From positions 1 through 64,000 of the forward strand of contig NZ_SUQN01000012.1 of NCBI RefSeq assembly GCF_013337685.1: 64,000 bases of DNA, read 5' to 3'. Positions 24,149 to 32,967 of the stretch are shown piece after piece. Origin of the DNA: Citrobacter gillenii. GTDB lineage: Bacteria; Pseudomonadota; Gammaproteobacteria; Enterobacterales; Enterobacteriaceae. The translations under genes were made by a program, and so were the position numbers. Each line of letters begins with the position of its first letter. Positions within the stretch are counted from its first letter, which is position 1. The notes beneath the pieces were generated by a model. The model was not told the DNA's origin. It was given only the letters and a program-made list of their open reading frames with translations, and made no database searches.

Positions 24149-24949
24149 TTACTGTAAAAACAGTTCTCGCAGATAATGCGGCACAGCATCGTCGGCATTA
24201 AGCCCAATCACGTCCAGCTCCGGGTGCAGATCCTTCAGGCGCTGATGTGCATTACCCATAATGCAGCCTTTTCCCGCCATCGATAGCATTTCGGCGTCAT
24301 TCATGCCGTCACCAAAGGCGATACAGTCTTTCAGGCTGAAGCCCATCGCTTTTGCCACCGCTTCCAGCGCATGGCCTTTTGATACGCCACCCGCCATCAC
24401 TTCCAGACAGGTCAGCGTGGAGAAACTGACGTTCACACGATCACCCCAACGGGCGTTAATCGCCTGCTCCAGCGGCAGCAGGATTTCGTGAGAGTCGGTG
24501 GTGAAAAACACTTTACTGACGCCTTCCGGCTCCAGCAGCGCAGGTTCAAACAGTGAGTAGTTAAACACCGCTTCTTTAAAGAAACGCATTTCATCCGGGC
24601 GATGGCGGTTCATAAACCACTCATCGTCGCGATACACGTTGGTCACGATATCCGGGTTCGCATTCACCACACCAAACAGATCGCTGGCAATGTCGCGATC
24701 CAGGTTATGCGAGAACACAAGATTCCCGTCAGTATCATGTACGCGCGCACCGTTGGAGGTGATCATGTAGGACTTAATGCCGAGATTGTCGCGAATTTGC
24801 CCTACATCAATATGATGACGGCCGGTCGCGAACACAAAATTCACACCACGAGCCGTCAGCAGTTTCAGCGTCTCTTTGGCATACGGGGACAGGGTATGGT
24901 CGGGGGAAAGCAGCGTACCGTCTAAATCAGATGCAACTACCTGATACAT
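24149..24949 (-). CDS. yigL: YigL, HAD-family sugar/pyridoxal phosphatase
   Basis: 266 aa. A Cof-type HAD phosphatase (subclass IIB): motif I DLDGTLLSPDH (about 8-18), motif II ITSNGARVHD, motif III Lys (in SKGHALEAVA) and motif IV FGDGMNDAEML. Known E. coli YigL dephosphorylates pyridoxal phosphate and, under SgrS stabilisation, accumulated phosphosugars. In Salmonella and E. coli this control acts within the pldB-yigL transcript. It lies 14 bp after pldB, consistent with that operon. Confidence 0.95.
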   Translation of the reverse strand: MYQVVASDLDGTLLSPDHTLSPYAKETLKLLTARGVNFVFATGRHHIDVGQIRDNLGIKSYMITSNGARVHDTDGNLVFSHNLDRDIASDLFGVVNANPDIVTNVYRDDEWFMNRHRPDEMRFFKEAVFNYSLFEPALLEPEGVSKVFFTTDSHEILLPLEQAINARWGDRVNVSFSTLTCLEVMAGGVSKGHALEAVAKAMGFSLKDCIAFGDGMNDAEMLSMAGKGCIMGNAHQRLKDLHPELDVIGLNADDAVPHYLRELFLQ

Positions 24950-24963
24950 AAAAAATTAAACCT

Positions 24964-25980
24964 CTAAGCAAAGCGGTGTCCGCTGGATGAGTTATGCCTG
25001 TCGAAAAATTCAACAATGGCGTTGAGCGCGACTGAGCGCATTGCGTCCTTTTCAAAAAGGATCTCATGGTAGGCGCCTTTTATGACCAGCGGTTGACCTC
25101 CTTCTACAGGATGGCCCGCTGCAGCGCGGAGTTCACAAAAACGATAGTGCATGCGGTTATCCACCACACGCTCTTCTTCAGCCTGAATAAGCAACGTCGG
25201 GGTCGCATCACCTCCGGCCCCGGCCAACACCTGCTCACCCGCCAGAATGCCTTCACGCACCCAATGATAGGTCGGGCCGCCTACGCGCAACTGCGGATCA
25301 TCAGCATAGAAGCGCAGATTACGCCGATAGCGCTGTCGGCTATGGGTGAGCGCATTCATCCCAAACGGCAACGCCCGCCAGCGACCGGTCCCCATGGCAT
25401 AGCCTTCGCGAATGCGCGGATACCCTTCAGCCCAGTCAAGAATATGGCGCACCATCCAGTCGGGAAAGCGCATCACAATCCCGAACATCGGGGCGCTGAG
25501 GGCAATAGCATCACACTGATTAGGGTGGCGCTGCAGGAACAGCGTGGCAATAGCGCCTCCCATGGAATGCGCCAGTATATAGCGTTTTCTCCATGGACCT
25601 GGCTGCACTTCCTGCTGCCAGAAGGCGGTCAAATCGTCGACATAGTCATTAAAGTTATCCACATGGCCACGGTGCGGATCCGAGAGCATCCGCCCGGAAC
25701 GCCCCTGGCCACGATGGTCGATAATGAGGACGTCAAAACCAGAATAAAACAGGTCATACGCCAGTTCAGCGTATTTTACGTAGCTTTCTATGCGCCCGGG
25801 ACAAACGACGATGACGCGATCGTTTTTTTCTGCACGAAAGCGAACAAAGCGTACGGGAACATTATCTACGCCAGTGAATTCCGCTTCCTCCCGCTGACGC
25901 CAGAAATCTGTCAGTGGCCCCATGGAAAAAGCGGCAAACGCGTTTTCTCTTGTTTCCCAGTCTTTTTGCTGCTGAAACAT
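24964..25980 (-). CDS. pldB: PldB, lysophospholipase L2
   Basis: 338 aa from the ATG at 25980 (MFQQQKDWETREN), as in E. coli. An alpha/beta hydrolase of the monoacylglycerol-lipase group, it has nucleophile elbow AHSMGGA and the oxyanion region DHRGQGRSGR. A C-terminal His is in KGAYHEILFEKD. It degrades lysophospholipids at the inner membrane. The 3' part of its mRNA holds the SgrS target in relatives, and yigL follows 14 bp on. Confidence 0.95.
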   Translation of the reverse strand: MFQQQKDWETRENAFAAFSMGPLTDFWRQREEAEFTGVDNVPVRFVRFRAEKNDRVIVVCPGRIESYVKYAELAYDLFYSGFDVLIIDHRGQGRSGRMLSDPHRGHVDNFNDYVDDLTAFWQQEVQPGPWRKRYILAHSMGGAIATLFLQRHPNQCDAIALSAPMFGIVMRFPDWMVRHILDWAEGYPRIREGYAMGTGRWRALPFGMNALTHSRQRYRRNLRFYADDPQLRVGGPTYHWVREGILAGEQVLAGAGGDATPTLLIQAEEERVVDNRMHYRFCELRAAAGHPVEGGQPLVIKGAYHEILFEKDAMRSVALNAIVEFFDRHNSSSGHRFA

Positions 25981-26090
25981 CGGGTATCCAGCCTCGTTGA
26001 CCAAGTAAAATCGTTTTTTTTGCCGAGCCTGTTACAACGCATCGGCAGTAGCGTATTGTGGCATAAAAATAGACAAGTCGGGAGTTTCTC

Positions 26091-26711
26091 ATGACCTTTG
26101 AATGGTGGTTCGCCTACCTGCTGACGTCCATTGTTTTGAGCTTGTCGCCAGGTTCAGGGGCGATCAACACCATGACAACCGCCATCAGCCATGGTTATCG
26201 GGGAGCAGCGGCGTCGATTGCCGGTTTGCAGACCGGGCTTGGCATTCATATCGTGCTGGTCGGTGTTGGGCTAGGAACGCTATTCTCACGGTCAGTGATC
26301 GCCTTTGAGGTACTAAAGTGGGCGGGGGCAGCCTATCTTATCTGGTTGGGCATTCAGCAATGGCGCGCGGCGGGAGCCATCGACCTGAACACCATCGCCA
26401 ATACGCAATCACGCAGTCGCCTGTTCAAGCGCGCCGTCTTCGTCAACCTGACCAACCCAAAGAGCATTGTATTTCTCGCCGCCCTGTTCCCGCAGTTCAT
26501 CATGCCGCAGGAGCCGCAGTTGATGCAGTACGTGGTGCTGGGCGTGACCACCATCGTGGTCGATATTATTGTGATGATCGGTTATGCGACGCTGGCCACC
26601 CGCATTGCAGGCTGGATTAAAGGGCCAAAGCAAATGAAGGCGCTGAACAAAGTGTTTGGTTCGCTGTTTATGCTGATAGGTGCCCTGCTGGCGTCAGCAC
26701 GGCATGCCTAG
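26091..26711 (+). CDS. rhtB: RhtB, homoserine/homoserine lactone exporter
   Basis: 206 aa, full length. A LysE/RhtB family exporter with about six membrane helices and the conserved N-terminal [13 protein letters not shown] motif and [18 protein letters not shown] block. It confers homoserine and threonine-analogue efflux. It is divergent from pldB and, in E. coli, directly convergent with rhtC; here an Rpn gene separates them. Confidence 0.97.
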   Translation: MTFEWWFAYLLTSIVLSLSPGSGAINTMTTAISHGYRGAAASIAGLQTGLGIHIVLVGVGLGTLFSRSVIAFEVLKWAGAAYLIWLGIQQWRAAGAIDLNTIANTQSRSRLFKRAVFVNLTNPKSIVFLAALFPQFIMPQEPQLMQYVVLGVTTIVVDIIVMIGYATLATRIAGWIKGPKQMKALNKVFGSLFMLIGALLASARHA

Positions 26712-26874
26712 ATAACTGGAATCGTGCTCGCAATGAAATGCGAACGATCTGAACATCGCTATATGACTTCTCGAAACTCGCTACAAAGGGAGAAACATCT
26801 TTTATTCTGTGCTGTCAGGTGTTGAGTGCTAATGCCAGAATGCCGCCATATTCACCACTCAGGGATGATGAACA

Positions 26875-27759
26875 ATGGCGGAAGCAACCACACCTCATGA
26901 CGCAGTATTTAAGACCTTCCTCTCCCGTGTAGAAACCGCCCGGGACTTTATCGAACTCCATCTTCCGCCCTCGTTACTCAAAATCTGCAAACTGGAAACG
27001 CTACATCTGGAATCAGGCAGCTTTGTGGAGGACGATCTACGTCCCTATTTCAGTGACGTACTTTATTCACTCGAAACGACCAGCGGCTGCGGCTATGTAC
27101 ATGTGCTCATTGAGCACCAAAGCTCACCAGACAAACATATGTCGTTTAGACTGATGCGCTATGCTATCGCTGCCATGCAGCGTCACCTTGAAGCAGGACA
27201 CGACCGCCTGCCGCTGGTCATTCCTGTGCTTTTTTACCATGGGAAGCAAAGCCCCTGGCAGGGTTCAATGAGCTGGCTGGATCACTTTGAGGATCCGGCT
27301 ACCGCCGGTCAGCTTTACAGCACACCGTTTCCGTTGGTGGATGTGACGGTTATTCCAGATGATGAGATCATGCAACATCGCAGTATGGCGGCACTGACGT
27401 TAGTACAAAAACATATTCGCCAGCGCGACATGGCGCAGTTGCTGGATAAACTTACCCGCCTGTTTACGCTGGAGAAGATGAGCGGACAACAAGTAACCGT
27501 ACTGGTAAACTACATGGTGCAAGCAGGGAATACACAAGATGTTCAGACATTATTGTATAAGCTGGCACAACGTGTGCCGCAGCATGGAGATAAATTGATG
27601 ACAATGGCGGATCAACTAAAGCAAATAGGCCGCGAAGAGGGCAAGCGCATTGCTCTGACAGATGTCGCAAAAGCGATGCTCAAGCGGGGTCTTGATACCA
27701 ACGCAATTATGGAAATGACCGGCCTTTCGAAGGACGAATTACAAAAGCTTGCGCAATAA
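26875..27759 (+). CDS. Rpn family recombination-promoting nuclease (transposase-like, PD-(D/E)XK)
   Basis: 294 aa. It belongs to the Rpn/YhgA-like family (Transposase_31). The start HDAVFKTFLSRVETARDFI is the family hallmark. A PD-(D/E)XK core is visible as Asp61 (FSDVLY), Glu80 and Gln82 (LIEHQS), then RLMRYAIAAM and VIPVLFYHG. The C-terminal third (about 200-294) is helical. In E. coli, Rpn proteins are DNA nucleases that promote RecA-independent recombination. Published work describes long forms as toxic anti-phage proteins held in check by a short product made from an internal start. The gene is intact and sits between convergent rhtB and rhtC, on the plus strand, after a 163-bp gap. Its neighbours in E. 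coli are directly adjacent, so it is an insertion. Which Rpn subgroup it belongs to is not determined. Confidence 0.9.
   Translation: MAEATTPHDAVFKTFLSRVETARDFIELHLPPSLLKICKLETLHLESGSFVEDDLRPYFSDVLYSLETTSGCGYVHVLIEHQSSPDKHMSFRLMRYAIAAMQRHLEAGHDRLPLVIPVLFYHGKQSPWQGSMSWLDHFEDPATAGQLYSTPFPLVDVTVIPDDEIMQHRSMAALTLVQKHIRQRDMAQLLDKLTRLFTLEKMSGQQVTVLVNYMVQAGNTQDVQTLLYKLAQRVPQHGDKLMTMADQLKQIGREEGKRIALTDVAKAMLKRGLDTNAIMEMTGLSKDELQKLAQ
27598..27759 (+). CDS. Candidate internal short product of the Rpn gene (RpnS-like)
   Basis: The in-frame ATG at 27598 (residue 242) has GGAG 8 bp upstream, good spacing for initiation. It would give a 53-residue C-terminal peptide beginning MTMADQLKQIG. Another in-frame ATG at 27478 (residue 202, GGAGAAG immediately before) would give 93 residues. 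Intragenic antitoxins are described for this family, but neither start is proven here and no clear internal promoter was seen. Confidence 0.35.
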   Translation: MTMADQLKQIGREEGKRIALTDVAKAMLKRGLDTNAIMEMTGLSKDELQKLAQ

Positions 27760-27766
27760 ACCGTAT

Positions 27767-27788
27767 TCCGCCTGGGCCCCCCAGGCGG
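27767..27788. terminator. Inverted repeat between the Rpn gene and rhtC
   Basis: CCGCCTGG...CCCAGGCGG forms a GC-rich stem 8 bp after the Rpn stop and before the rhtC stop. There is no T run on either side, so termination would be weak or shared between the converging genes. Confidence 0.5.
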
Positions 27789-27797
27789 GTAACAACG

Positions 27798-28418
27798 TTA
27801 ACGCGAAATAATCAGATGAATGCCGAAGCCCGCGAATAACGCGCCGGCAAAGCCGTCAATCCACTTCGCCAGACGCTGATAGCCACGACGCATTTTCGGC
27901 AGCGCAAACAGGCTGGCGACCACGGTAAACCACGCCAGCGTCTCGACGATAATCAGCGCGAAAATACCCCAACGGGCAGCGGTACCGACGTTGTCGCCGA
28001 CAAACAGCGAAAAGACGGAGCCAAAATAGATAATGGCTTTGGGATTCGCCAGGTTGGTCAGCAGACCTTTTAAAAAACTGCGACCGCTCTGCGCCAGCTC
28101 AACCTGCGGCGCGGGTGCCGCAACGTCCTGTTTTTTAAACGCGCCGCGCAGCATCTGATACCCCATCCAGCACAGATACAGACCACCGCCGACCATAATA
28201 ATAGTGTGCAGCCAGGCCATTTTTTCGATGATCAGATGCAGACCGAGCAGTGCCACGCCCGCCCAGACCATGACGCCGCAGGTAATACCCAGCACACCCA
28301 TCATCGCCTCTTTGCGCGAGCGGCTAACGGCCGTTTGCGAAACAAAGAAAAAATCGGGGCCAGGACTCATCAGCGCTACGATGTGTACCAACGCAACAGT
28401 AAAAAATAGCGTTAACAT
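27798..28418 (-). CDS. rhtC: RhtC, threonine exporter
   Basis: 206 aa, full length. It is a LysE/RhtB family exporter, paralogous to RhtB, with about six membrane helices. The N-terminal ALMSPGPDFFFVSQ motif and NLANPKAIIYFGSVFSLF block are typical. It confers threonine efflux. It lies 63 bp after recQ on the same strand, as in E. coli, where recQ-rhtC can be co-transcribed. Confidence 0.97.
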   Translation of the reverse strand: MLTLFFTVALVHIVALMSPGPDFFFVSQTAVSRSRKEAMMGVLGITCGVMVWAGVALLGLHLIIEKMAWLHTIIMVGGGLYLCWMGYQMLRGAFKKQDVAAPAPQVELAQSGRSFLKGLLTNLANPKAIIYFGSVFSLFVGDNVGTAARWGIFALIIVETLAWFTVVASLFALPKMRRGYQRLAKWIDGFAGALFAGFGIHLIISR

Positions 28419-28481
28419 AAAAATGACTCGCGGGGAAATAGTTCAGAGAGTCACCATCCTGGCACTTTTTTGCCTGGCTGA

Positions 28482-30311
28482 CTACTCTTCGTCGTCACCA
28501 TCAACATGTGCGCGGATAAGTGCCATAAACTCTTTGCCAAAACGCTCAAGTTTACGCATTCCCACGCCGTTGACGCTCAGCATTTCGCTCGGTGACACCG
28601 GCATTTGCTCGGCCATTTCAATCAGCGTGGCGTCGTTAAAGACCACATACGGCGGGATATTCTCTTCATCGGCAATGGCTTTACGCAGCTTACGCAGTTT
28701 GGCAAACAGCTTACGATCGTAGTTACCGCCAAAGGATTTCTGCATTGCGCGTGGTTTAAGCGCCACAATACGCGGCACGGCAAGCTGTAGCGGCACAACG
28801 CCGCGCAGTACCGGGCGCGCAGCTTCGGTTAACTGCAACGCGGAGTGGTGGGCAATATTCTGCGTCACCAGTCCGAGGTGAATCAGCTGGCGAATGACGC
28901 TCACCCAATGTTCGTGGCTCTGTTCACGACCAATACCGTAGACCGGCAGCTTGTCATGCGCCATCTCACGAATGCGCTGGTTATTCGCCCCGCGCAGAAC
29001 CTCGACGACATAGCCCATACCAAAACGTTGGTTAACGCGGTAGATCGTCGACAGCGCTTTACGCGCATCCATTAAGCCGTCGTACTGTTTTGGCGGATCG
29101 AGACAAATATCGCAGTTGCCGCACGGCTCCTGACGCCCTTCGCCAAAATAGTTCAGCAGCACCAGACGACGGCAGGTTTGCGCCTCGGCAAAGGCCCCCA
29201 TCGCATTGAGCTTGTGACGCTCGATATCCAGCAGCTGTCCGGCGGGTTTCTCTTCGAGACAACGGCGGAGCCACGCCATATCGGCCGGATCGTAAAACAG
29301 CATCGCTTCTGCGGGCAGGCCATCACGCCCGGCACGCCCAGTTTCCTGATAGTAGGACTCGATATTACGCGGGATATCAAAATGCACCACGAAGCGCACG
29401 TTGGGTTTGTTAATTCCCATGCCAAACGCCACGGTCGCGACAACGATTTGCAGGTCGTCGCGCTGGAATTTCTCCTGCACGTCGGCGCGCACGTTGTTGT
29501 CCAACCCGGCATGATAGGCCCCAGCGCTGATCCCACGGCTTTGCAGACGCGCCGCGGTGTCTTCAACCTTCGCGCGGCTGTTACAGTAAATAATGCCGGA
29601 CTTTCCGCGTTGTTCCTGCACGTAGCGCATCAGTTGATCGAGCGGCTTAAACTTCTCCATTAGCATGTAGCGGATATTGGGACGGTCAAAGCTGCTGATC
29701 TGAATGAGGGGATCGTTAAGCCCGAGCAGACGCACAATATCCAGCCGGGTGGTGTCATCGGCGGTGGCCGTGAGCGCCACAAACGGCAGCGCAGGGAAAC
29801 GCTGACGCAGCTGACCCAGCGCGGCATATTCCGGGCGGAAATCATGCCCCCACTGGGAAATACAGTGCGCTTCATCTACCGCCAGCAGTACCGGGTTCCA
29901 GTGCGCCAGATTATCAAGGAAGTTATCCAGCATCAGGCGCTCGGGCGCAATGTACAGCAGGCGGATTTGCCCGCTACGGCAGCCTGCCATCACCTCTTGC
30001 TGCTGTTCACGGCTCTGGGTGGAGTTCAGACACGCCGCCGCTACACCGTTTGCCAGCAGCTGATCGACCTGGTCTTTCATCAGGGAAATCAGCGGCGAGA
30101 CAACAACGGTGAGGCCGTTCAGCAATAATGCGGGAATTTGATAACAAAGGGATTTACCACCACCGGTTGGCATAACGACCAGGCAGTCGCGGCCAGAGAG
30201 CACGGTGTCGATGATTTCTTCCTGACCAGGGCGAAACTGTTGGTAGCCAAAGGTTTCCTGCAAAACCTGTTTAGCGCCCATTTCCAGATTCAACACTTCC
30301 GCCTGCGCCAC
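28482..30311 (-). CDS. recQ: RecQ, ATP-dependent DNA helicase
   Basis: 609 aa, full length. A superfamily 2 helicase with 3'-5' polarity, it acts in RecF-pathway recombination and suppression of illegitimate recombination. Walker A is MPTGGGKSLCY (about 48-58), with DEAHCISQWGHDFRPEY, and SF2 motifs in the second RecA domain include ETGRAGRDG. The four zinc-binding Cys occur in CRRLVLL and CGNCDIC. A winged helix and a C-terminal HRDC domain (about 525-609) complete it. It lies 88 bp after pldA, with a terminator between. Confidence 0.98.
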   Translation of the reverse strand: MAQAEVLNLEMGAKQVLQETFGYQQFRPGQEEIIDTVLSGRDCLVVMPTGGGKSLCYQIPALLLNGLTVVVSPLISLMKDQVDQLLANGVAAACLNSTQSREQQQEVMAGCRSGQIRLLYIAPERLMLDNFLDNLAHWNPVLLAVDEAHCISQWGHDFRPEYAALGQLRQRFPALPFVALTATADDTTRLDIVRLLGLNDPLIQISSFDRPNIRYMLMEKFKPLDQLMRYVQEQRGKSGIIYCNSRAKVEDTAARLQSRGISAGAYHAGLDNNVRADVQEKFQRDDLQIVVATVAFGMGINKPNVRFVVHFDIPRNIESYYQETGRAGRDGLPAEAMLFYDPADMAWLRRCLEEKPAGQLLDIERHKLNAMGAFAEAQTCRRLVLLNYFGEGRQEPCGNCDICLDPPKQYDGLMDARKALSTIYRVNQRFGMGYVVEVLRGANNQRIREMAHDKLPVYGIGREQSHEHWVSVIRQLIHLGLVTQNIAHHSALQLTEAARPVLRGVVPLQLAVPRIVALKPRAMQKSFGGNYDRKLFAKLRKLRKAIADEENIPPYVVFNDATLIEMAEQMPVSPSEMLSVNGVGMRKLERFGKEFMALIRAHVDGDDEE

Positions 30312-30338
30312 ATTAACCCCGTTAACCTTAAATAAAAA

Positions 30339-30360
30339 CAGGCGCTATTTTCAGCGCCTG
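30339..30360 (-). terminator. Intrinsic terminator of pldA
   Basis: The stem CAGGCGCT/AGCGCCTG with a 6-nt loop is followed on the minus strand by TTTTTATTT. It lies between pldA and recQ, so recQ needs its own promoter or read-through. Confidence 0.85.
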
Positions 30361-30399
30361 AGAGAGAAACTGCAATGATTAAAATACTCTCAATGCCGA

Positions 30400-31269
30400 T
30401 CAGAAGATATCGTTGAGCATTACGCCCACGCCAACGCGCGTCTGATTAAAGTTATAGTCAATCAGCGACTCGCCATAACCACTGTAGACCTGCGTATAAA
30501 GACGAACATGTTTGGTGATGGGGTAGCTGACACCCAACTCAGCGCCGCCGTAGCCGGTATTCCAGTTGTACTGACCTTTCGCGCTTAACACGGCGTCACC
30601 GAGGTGGTAACCCAGTTTGAGCTGATAGTAGCCCATATATTTAGTGATATCAGGGTTATCGTCAGTGCTGCCGATGACGTACCACGGCTTCACTTCTACC
30701 AGCCAGTTACCGTTTTCTGCCATCAGGCGGGTATACAGGCGGTTCCAGCTGCGCGAGGTCGGTTCGGAACGACCGTTAGAGTCGTGGTTGTATCCCATTT
30801 CCACATCACGTAGCGTCCAGCCGGCAACGCGGTAATCGGTGGCGAAACCGAGGAACAGTTGTGGTTCGTAGTTAGTTTCGCGAAACGGTGCCGATTCTTC
30901 GCTATTAGAAAGCTGCCACCAGGATTTCTGGGTATAGGAACCACCAAGCACGGAGTTCGGGCCTAAAATCCCGCGCCACAGCGGAAACGCCAGGCTCAGC
31001 TGAAACTTCACCTCATCTTTACGCGCATTTTCAGACCAGCTATAGCTGCTGATGGCCTCTTTATTCATGTCGCTGGTATTGGTGTAGATGAGGTAGTTGG
31101 TGTCATAAGGGTAAAGCGTGAAAGGATTGTCATGCTCTTGCAGCATGTTGGCAATAATACTGCCGCGCACAGCGGGTGCATCATGAATCTCTTTCACCGT
31201 CGCTTCCTGCGCATACACGGTCAACGGCAGCATAACTGCTGGTAGTAACCATCCCAGAATCGCCCGCAT
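30400..31269 (-). CDS. pldA: PldA, outer membrane phospholipase A
   Basis: 289 aa. A signal peptide (1-20, ending VYA) is followed by a 12-stranded beta barrel. Catalytic residues are His162, Ser164 and Asn176 (mature 142, 144, 156) in NHDSNGRSEPTSRSWN. It is dormant until the outer membrane is disturbed, then dimerises with calcium and hydrolyses phospholipids that reach the outer leaflet. It is divergent from yigI across 165 bp. Confidence 0.98.
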   Translation of the reverse strand: MRAILGWLLPAVMLPLTVYAQEATVKEIHDAPAVRGSIIANMLQEHDNPFTLYPYDTNYLIYTNTSDMNKEAISSYSWSENARKDEVKFQLSLAFPLWRGILGPNSVLGGSYTQKSWWQLSNSEESAPFRETNYEPQLFLGFATDYRVAGWTLRDVEMGYNHDSNGRSEPTSRSWNRLYTRLMAENGNWLVEVKPWYVIGSTDDNPDITKYMGYYQLKLGYHLGDAVLSAKGQYNWNTGYGGAELGVSYPITKHVRLYTQVYSGYGESLIDYNFNQTRVGVGVMLNDIF

Positions 31270-31434
31270 CGGTCATGTTCTCCTGAACTAAAATATTGAT
31301 GAATTGTAAGATTTTATTGATAGCATTTTACATACTTAGTGCGCTCTTCGTTAGTTATCCCGTCCCAAAGTAGAAAACAACAATTAAGAAGCATAATATC
31401 AACACCTCATTAACCATCGAGAGTTAGGGATTGT

Positions 31435-31902
31435 ATGTCTGCCGTACTGACTGCTGAGCAAGCACTGAAATTAGTGGGCGAAATGTTTGTCTACCATATG
31501 CCGTTTAACCGGGCGCTGGGGCTGGAGCTGGAACGTTACGAAAAAGAGTTTGCCCAACTGGCCTTTAATAACCAACCGATGATGGTCGGCAACTGGGCGC
31601 AAAGCATCCTGCATGGTGGCGTGATTGCCTCAGCATTGGACGTAGCAGCCGGACTGGTGTGCGTGGGCAGTACGCTGACCCGTCATGAAACCATCAGCGA
31701 GGACGAGCTGCGCCAGCGGATGTCGCGCATGGGAACCATCGATCTCCGCGTCGATTATCTGCGCCCAGGCAGGGGGAATCGCTTCACGGCTACCAGCAGT
31801 TTGCTGCGGGCAGGCAATAAAGTTGCCGTTGCACGCGTGGAGCTGCATAACGAAGAGCAGCTTTATATCGCCAGCGCCACCGCAACGTATATGGTGGGGT
31901 AA
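31435..31902 (+). CDS. yigI: YigI, hotdog-fold acyl-CoA thioesterase
   Basis: 155 aa, E. coli length. A PaaI-type hotdog domain with the [14 protein letters not shown] helix motif (about 61-74), where His-Gly-Gly precedes the active helix. E. coli YigI has medium- to long-chain acyl-CoA thioesterase activity. Here it is 51 bp before rarD and may share its transcript. Confidence 0.92.
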   Translation: MSAVLTAEQALKLVGEMFVYHMPFNRALGLELERYEKEFAQLAFNNQPMMVGNWAQSILHGGVIASALDVAAGLVCVGSTLTRHETISEDELRQRMSRMGTIDLRVDYLRPGRGNRFTATSSLLRAGNKVAVARVELHNEEQLYIASATATYMVG

Positions 31903-31953
31903 GCGCCTGAAACAAGGTAAACTGCTGTTACATTTCTGAAATGAGTTTTCCCG

Positions 31954-32850
31954 ATGGATGCTAAGCAAACGCGGCAGGGCGTATTACTCGCTCTTGCTGC
32001 CTATTTTATTTGGGGCATTGCACCCGCATATTTCAAGTTGATTTACTACGTCCCCGCAGACGAGATCCTGACGCACCGTGTGATTTGGTCATTTTTCTTT
32101 ATGGTGGTGTTGATGAGCATCAGCCGCCAATGGTCAGGGGTCAAAACGCTGCTGCAAACGCCAAAGAAGGTTTTCCTGCTGGCGCTTTCCGCGGTGCTCA
32201 TCGGCGGAAACTGGCTGCTATTCATTTGGGCGGTCAACAACCACCATATGCTGGAAGCCAGCCTCGGCTACTTTATTAACCCCCTGGTGAATATTGTATT
32301 GGGCATGATTTTCCTCGGTGAGCGCTTTCGCCGCATGCAGTGGCTGGCCGTACTGCTCGCCGCCTGCGGCGTGTTGGTACAGTTGTGGACGTTTGGATCA
32401 CTGCCAATCATTGCGCTGGGACTGGCCTTCAGCTTTGCTTTTTATGGCCTGGTGCGTAAGAAGATCGCCGTCGAGGCGCAAACCGGCATGCTGATCGAAA
32501 CCTTGTGGCTGTTACCGATTGCGGCAATCTATCTGTTTGGTATTGCCGACAGCCCAACCAGCCATATGGGACAGAACCCCATGTCGCTCAATCTGTTGCT
32601 GATTGCAGCAGGGGTCGTGACCACCATTCCACTGCTGTGCTTTACCGGTGCAGCGACCCGTCTGCGTCTGTCCACGCTGGGCTTTTTCCAGTATATCGGG
32701 CCGACGCTGATGTTCCTGCTGGCGGTAACATTCTACGGTGAAGTACCGGGCGCAGATAAGATGGTGACGTTCGCCTTTATCTGGGTCGCGCTGGCGATAT
32801 TCGTGATGGATGCGATTTATACCCTACGCAGAACGCGAAGGGGGCTGTGA
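31954..32850 (+). CDS. rarD: RarD, EamA-type transporter
   Basis: 298 aa (296 in E. coli). Ten membrane helices of the drug/metabolite transporter superfamily, with the RarD-type start GVLLALAAYFIWGIAPAYFK. The name comes from a chloramphenicol-resistance annotation; the natural substrate is unknown. In E. coli yigF and yigG lie between it and corA, but here only a 117-bp gap with REP units follows. Confidence 0.93.
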   Translation: MDAKQTRQGVLLALAAYFIWGIAPAYFKLIYYVPADEILTHRVIWSFFFMVVLMSISRQWSGVKTLLQTPKKVFLLALSAVLIGGNWLLFIWAVNNHHMLEASLGYFINPLVNIVLGMIFLGERFRRMQWLAVLLAACGVLVQLWTFGSLPIIALGLAFSFAFYGLVRKKIAVEAQTGMLIETLWLLPIAAIYLFGIADSPTSHMGQNPMSLNLLLIAAGVVTTIPLLCFTGAATRLRLSTLGFFQYIGPTLMFLLAVTFYGEVPGADKMVTFAFIWVALAIFVMDAIYTLRRTRRGL

Positions 32851-32872
32851 TTGCGCCTGATGGCACTGATTT

Positions 32873-32946
32873 TGTAGGCCGGATAAGACGGTTACGTCGC
32901 CATCCGGCATCTTTCTGCCTGATGGCGCTGCGCTTATCAGGCCTAC
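32873..32946. repeat. REP pair (BIME) between rarD and corA
   Basis: TGTAGGCCGGATAAGACG...GTCGCCATCCGGCA faces TGCCTGATGGCGCTGCG...TATCAGGCCTAC. The gap between converging genes has no other recognisable content. Confidence 0.9.
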
Positions 32947-32967
32947 GGGAGCGTTAATAATTCTCTG

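Noticed and set aside
25066-26094. 342-codon open frame on the plus strand opposite pldB
   Set aside because: It lies wholly across pldB and shows no family likeness, no ribosome site and low-complexity composition; a codon-bias shadow.
26728-26743. TCGCA/TGCGA stem after rhtB as terminator
   Set aside because: Only 5 bp with no T run; too weak to support.
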